Program-made: the position numbers and the translations under genes
Part shown: positions 62,080 to 64,000 of the stretch, one piece after another
Numbering within the stretch: position 1 is the first letter of the stretch
Layout: each line of letters begins with the position of its first letter
Assembly (NCBI GenBank): GCA_029948255.1
Contig: JALIZF010001330.1
Location: forward strand, 179,635-243,634
Length of the DNA: 64,000 nt
Source of the DNA: Telmatactis stephensoni
Lineage: Eukaryota; Cnidaria; Anthozoa; Actiniaria; Isophelliidae
Reading direction: 5' to 3'
The notes under the pieces: model-generated
Told to the model about the DNA's origin: nothing
Database searches by the model: none
What the model saw: the letters and a program-made list of their open reading frames with translations, nothing else

Positions 62080-62903
62080 CTGCACCCCAACTCTCAACAA
62101 AGACAAATGTGAATTTTCCAAGGGCAAAATAATTTTTGCTGGGTACATTATCAATGCCGCAGGAGTAAAGTCTGACCCTGACAAAACAGAAGCAGTGCAA
62201 GAAATGGACATCCCTCAAAGGCATCACACCTACTCCCCCTAGGCATGGTGAACCAGCTGGGCAAATTCATCCCCCCACCTTGCTGACAAGACAAAGCCTC
62301 TACGAGACCTACTCAGCCAGAAGAACGAGTTTGTTTGGGGAGCTACCCAACAAAAAAACATTCAATGAACTGAAACATGAACTCAGTTGTACCCAGATAC
62401 TAACACACTATGATCCCTCCAAGCATACTATTCTATCTGCAGATGCATCTTCTTATGGTCTCGGTGCTGTACTTCTACAAGAGGAGGAAGATGGCACAAG
62501 AAAGCCAATCGCATATGCTTCGAGATCAATGACAAGCACAGAACAGCGCTATGCACAGATTGAGAAAGAAGCCCTTGCCACTACGTGGGCTTGTGAGAAA
62601 TTTAATGACTACATCCTTGGGAAAGACATCACAATAGAGACCGACCACAAACCTCTAGTTCCCCTACTGGGCACAAAGAACCTCGACGAGCTACCGCCGA
62701 GAATACAGCGCTTCAGGATGCGTCTCATGAAGTACTCCTATCGCATAGTTCACATTCCTGGTAAAGAACTATACGCAGCAGATACGCTTTCGAGAGCGCC
62801 ACTCACCAAGCCCCTTACCAAAGAAGATCAACAGCTGAACAAAGACCTCAGCCTATACGTGCTATCGATCCTAGATAACTTACCAGCAACAGAGAAACAA
62901 CTG
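62080..62903 (+). pseudogene. Ty3/Gypsy reverse transcriptase end and RNase H
   Basis: A decayed lead-in reads LNKDKCEFSKGKIIFAGYII, NAAGVKSDPDKTEAV, then frameshifts around 62,215-62,290 (LADKTKPLRDLLSQKNEFVW). The main frame has THYDPSKHTILSADASSYGL, GAVLLQEEEDG, KPIAYASRSMTSTEQRYAQI (RNase H) and HIPGKELYAADTLSRAP. These are the RT end and RNase H of Ty3/Gypsy. The frame is cut after NLPATEKQL by the hAT-like insertion at 62,904 and should resume beyond the window. Confidence 0.88.
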
Positions 62904-63992
62904 CAGGGTGTCAAGCACTAAGCTTGCAAAAATTAATAGGAAAATAGGAAAATTTGAAGGGAAAAACAGGAAGAAAATAGGAAAATATGCTCATAAATAG
63001 GAAAAAAATAGGATTATTGGTAGTGGTTAGATAGGCAATCTAATAGCACTCCTCCTATAGAACTGTTAGTAGTGGATAGAATAATGACTCTTTTAGAGTA
63101 ATAGTAACATATACATTTGTTTTTGAATTTGATATTAACAACAACATTTTTAGTATTTTAGCTAGCTTCAGAACACTTTATGTGACAGTGCATAAAAATT
63201 AAATCAATATGAACATGTTTCCACATACATCTCATAACATCAAGTGTTGTCATAGAATCAGCCCTAGCAAAAATGTATATTTTTCAAAAGAGTATCTTGG
63301 CAAAATATAATTAAAGCAACATCAAAGATGTAAGGTTTTTTCCAATGTATCTGTCTGTTCAAAGCTGTCGCTCCAGACAAAAATCCGCGTTCTTTGGAAG
63401 GCTGGGACGAATTTGGTTGATAATAAACTTTGACATTGTGACGTAATGTAAGGCATATTGTGACGTAATGTCAGGAATCACGGCATTTAGACTCAAAGAA
63501 AGAGCTGAAAATAGCTATATCAAAGTAGTAGAATTTGAAGCAGAAGTTAAATATTAATAGTGTATACCAACAACAATATTAAGAGCTTGTAGCATCTAAA
63601 TTAAACTTCATTCCTGGGTCTCAGTCTCCCAGGGTTCTCACAATTTTTTCCACAGGATGCCCAAAATGTGCTTTTTCTCCAACTTTGCAGCGGTTTTTCC
63701 CGATCAACAGAATTGAAAGACCCACTTTTCAAAATATTTTTGTTTGAGAGGCCAAGTTCTTTTGAGAGAAATTATTTCTGGCTAGACTTTATAGGCACTT
63801 TAAATTGTATAATTTGTACATGAAAATAAGTGCTAGAGTGCAAACAACATTCTTTAAATTTATTTATATTTTTCTTTGGTTCTAAGCTGAATAAATAGGA
63901 AAAATAGGAGGTTTTCTCAAAAAAAGAGGAGGAAATATGAATCAGTTAAAAAAATAGGAAATAATAGGAAATAATAGGAACTTGACACCCTG
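62904..63992. mobile_element. Non-autonomous hAT-like element, 1,089 bp, CAACTG duplication
   Basis: CAACTG at 62,898-62,903 and 63,993-63,998 flank termini CAGGGTGTCAAG and its exact complement CTTGACACCCTG. CAGGG-type ends are characteristic of hAT elements, although their duplication is usually 8 bp, and here I see 6. Both ends carry repeated AATAGGAAAA words. No transposase frame lies inside. Confidence 0.82.
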
Positions 63993-64000
63993 CAACTGGA

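Noticed and set aside
1..64000. tRNA, rRNA, riboswitch or bacterial-type promoter
   Set aside because: I looked for tRNA-like cloverleaf boxes and rRNA signatures and saw none; the sequence is eukaryotic, so ribosome binding sites and operons do not apply.

Overview
The window looks like a repeat-dense, accessory stretch of an animal genome, most likely a cnidarian such as a stony coral or sea anemone. I infer this from AT-rich DNA with spliced reading frames, and from element families that as I recall occur together in cnidarian genomes: BEL/Pao, DIRS-like, Penelope-like, L2/CR1-type LINEs with a 2A-like peptide, ISL2EU with YqaJ, and animal CACTA. I recognise no ordinary host gene with confidence. 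Almost every long reading frame belongs to a mobile element, and much of the interest lies in how the elements are nested.

Layout. 0-3.4 kb: LINE remnants, two fold-back MITE-like repeats and local duplications. 3.4-14.4 kb: a BEL/Pao LTR retrotransposon. Its reverse transcriptase end (3.4-3.74 kb) and its RNase H, integrase and 3' LTR (12.07-14.39 kb) are separated by about 8.3 kb that carry a CACTA (En/Spm) transposase pseudogene and a divergent two-exon partner gene. 14.4-15.8 kb: an ISL2EU-type transposase with a convergent YqaJ nuclease. 15.8-19.0 kb: an L2-like LINE split by a 465-bp LTR-gag relic. 19-24.25 kb: duplicated non-coding DNA, a BEL integrase remnant and a Mutator-like transposase with a TA-flanked MITE in an intron. 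24.25-27 kb: a decayed DIRS-like element. 27-30.6 kb: an unknown element gene, an array of AACGSTTTG-type repeats and an RPA-like OB-fold fragment. 30.8-32.6 kb: a Penelope-like element ending in a perfect 56-bp fold-back. 32.6-37.4 kb: another BEL/Pao body, cut by a 2,177-bp foldback transposon. 37.4-40.8 kb: a LINE with a 2A-like motif, cut by a 200-bp solo LTR. 40.8-44.3 kb: two same-strand genes, the second with ankyrin repeats. 45.1-56.9 kb: a giant element with long inverted terminal arrays. 57.6-59.4 kb: a RecQ-type helicase pseudogene. 59.6-60.3 kb: AAGATCTT-rich repeats. 60.8-61.7 kb: an unknown spliced gene. 62.1-64 kb: a Ty3/Gypsy fragment cut by a 1,089-bp hAT-like element.

The strongest candidate for something undescribed is the 45,101-56,924 element. 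It has about 0.65-0.70-kb inverted termini, each holding three units of about 163 bp. Its one large gene (about 1,515 residues once a nested insertion is ignored) has DG, HEEAD, DTD and GCD motifs in the order of the metal-binding acids of FEN/XPG/PIN-type nucleases, plus a C-terminal CXC-like cysteine cluster. The nested insertion (51,262-54,254) has CAC-type termini and an exact 3-bp duplication, and it keeps a piece of the CACTA partner gene also seen whole at 9.4-10.8 kb. In several nests (51 kb, 34 kb, 39.9 kb, 16 kb, 62.9 kb) the element edges and target duplications can be read to the base, so relative insertion ages can be ordered.
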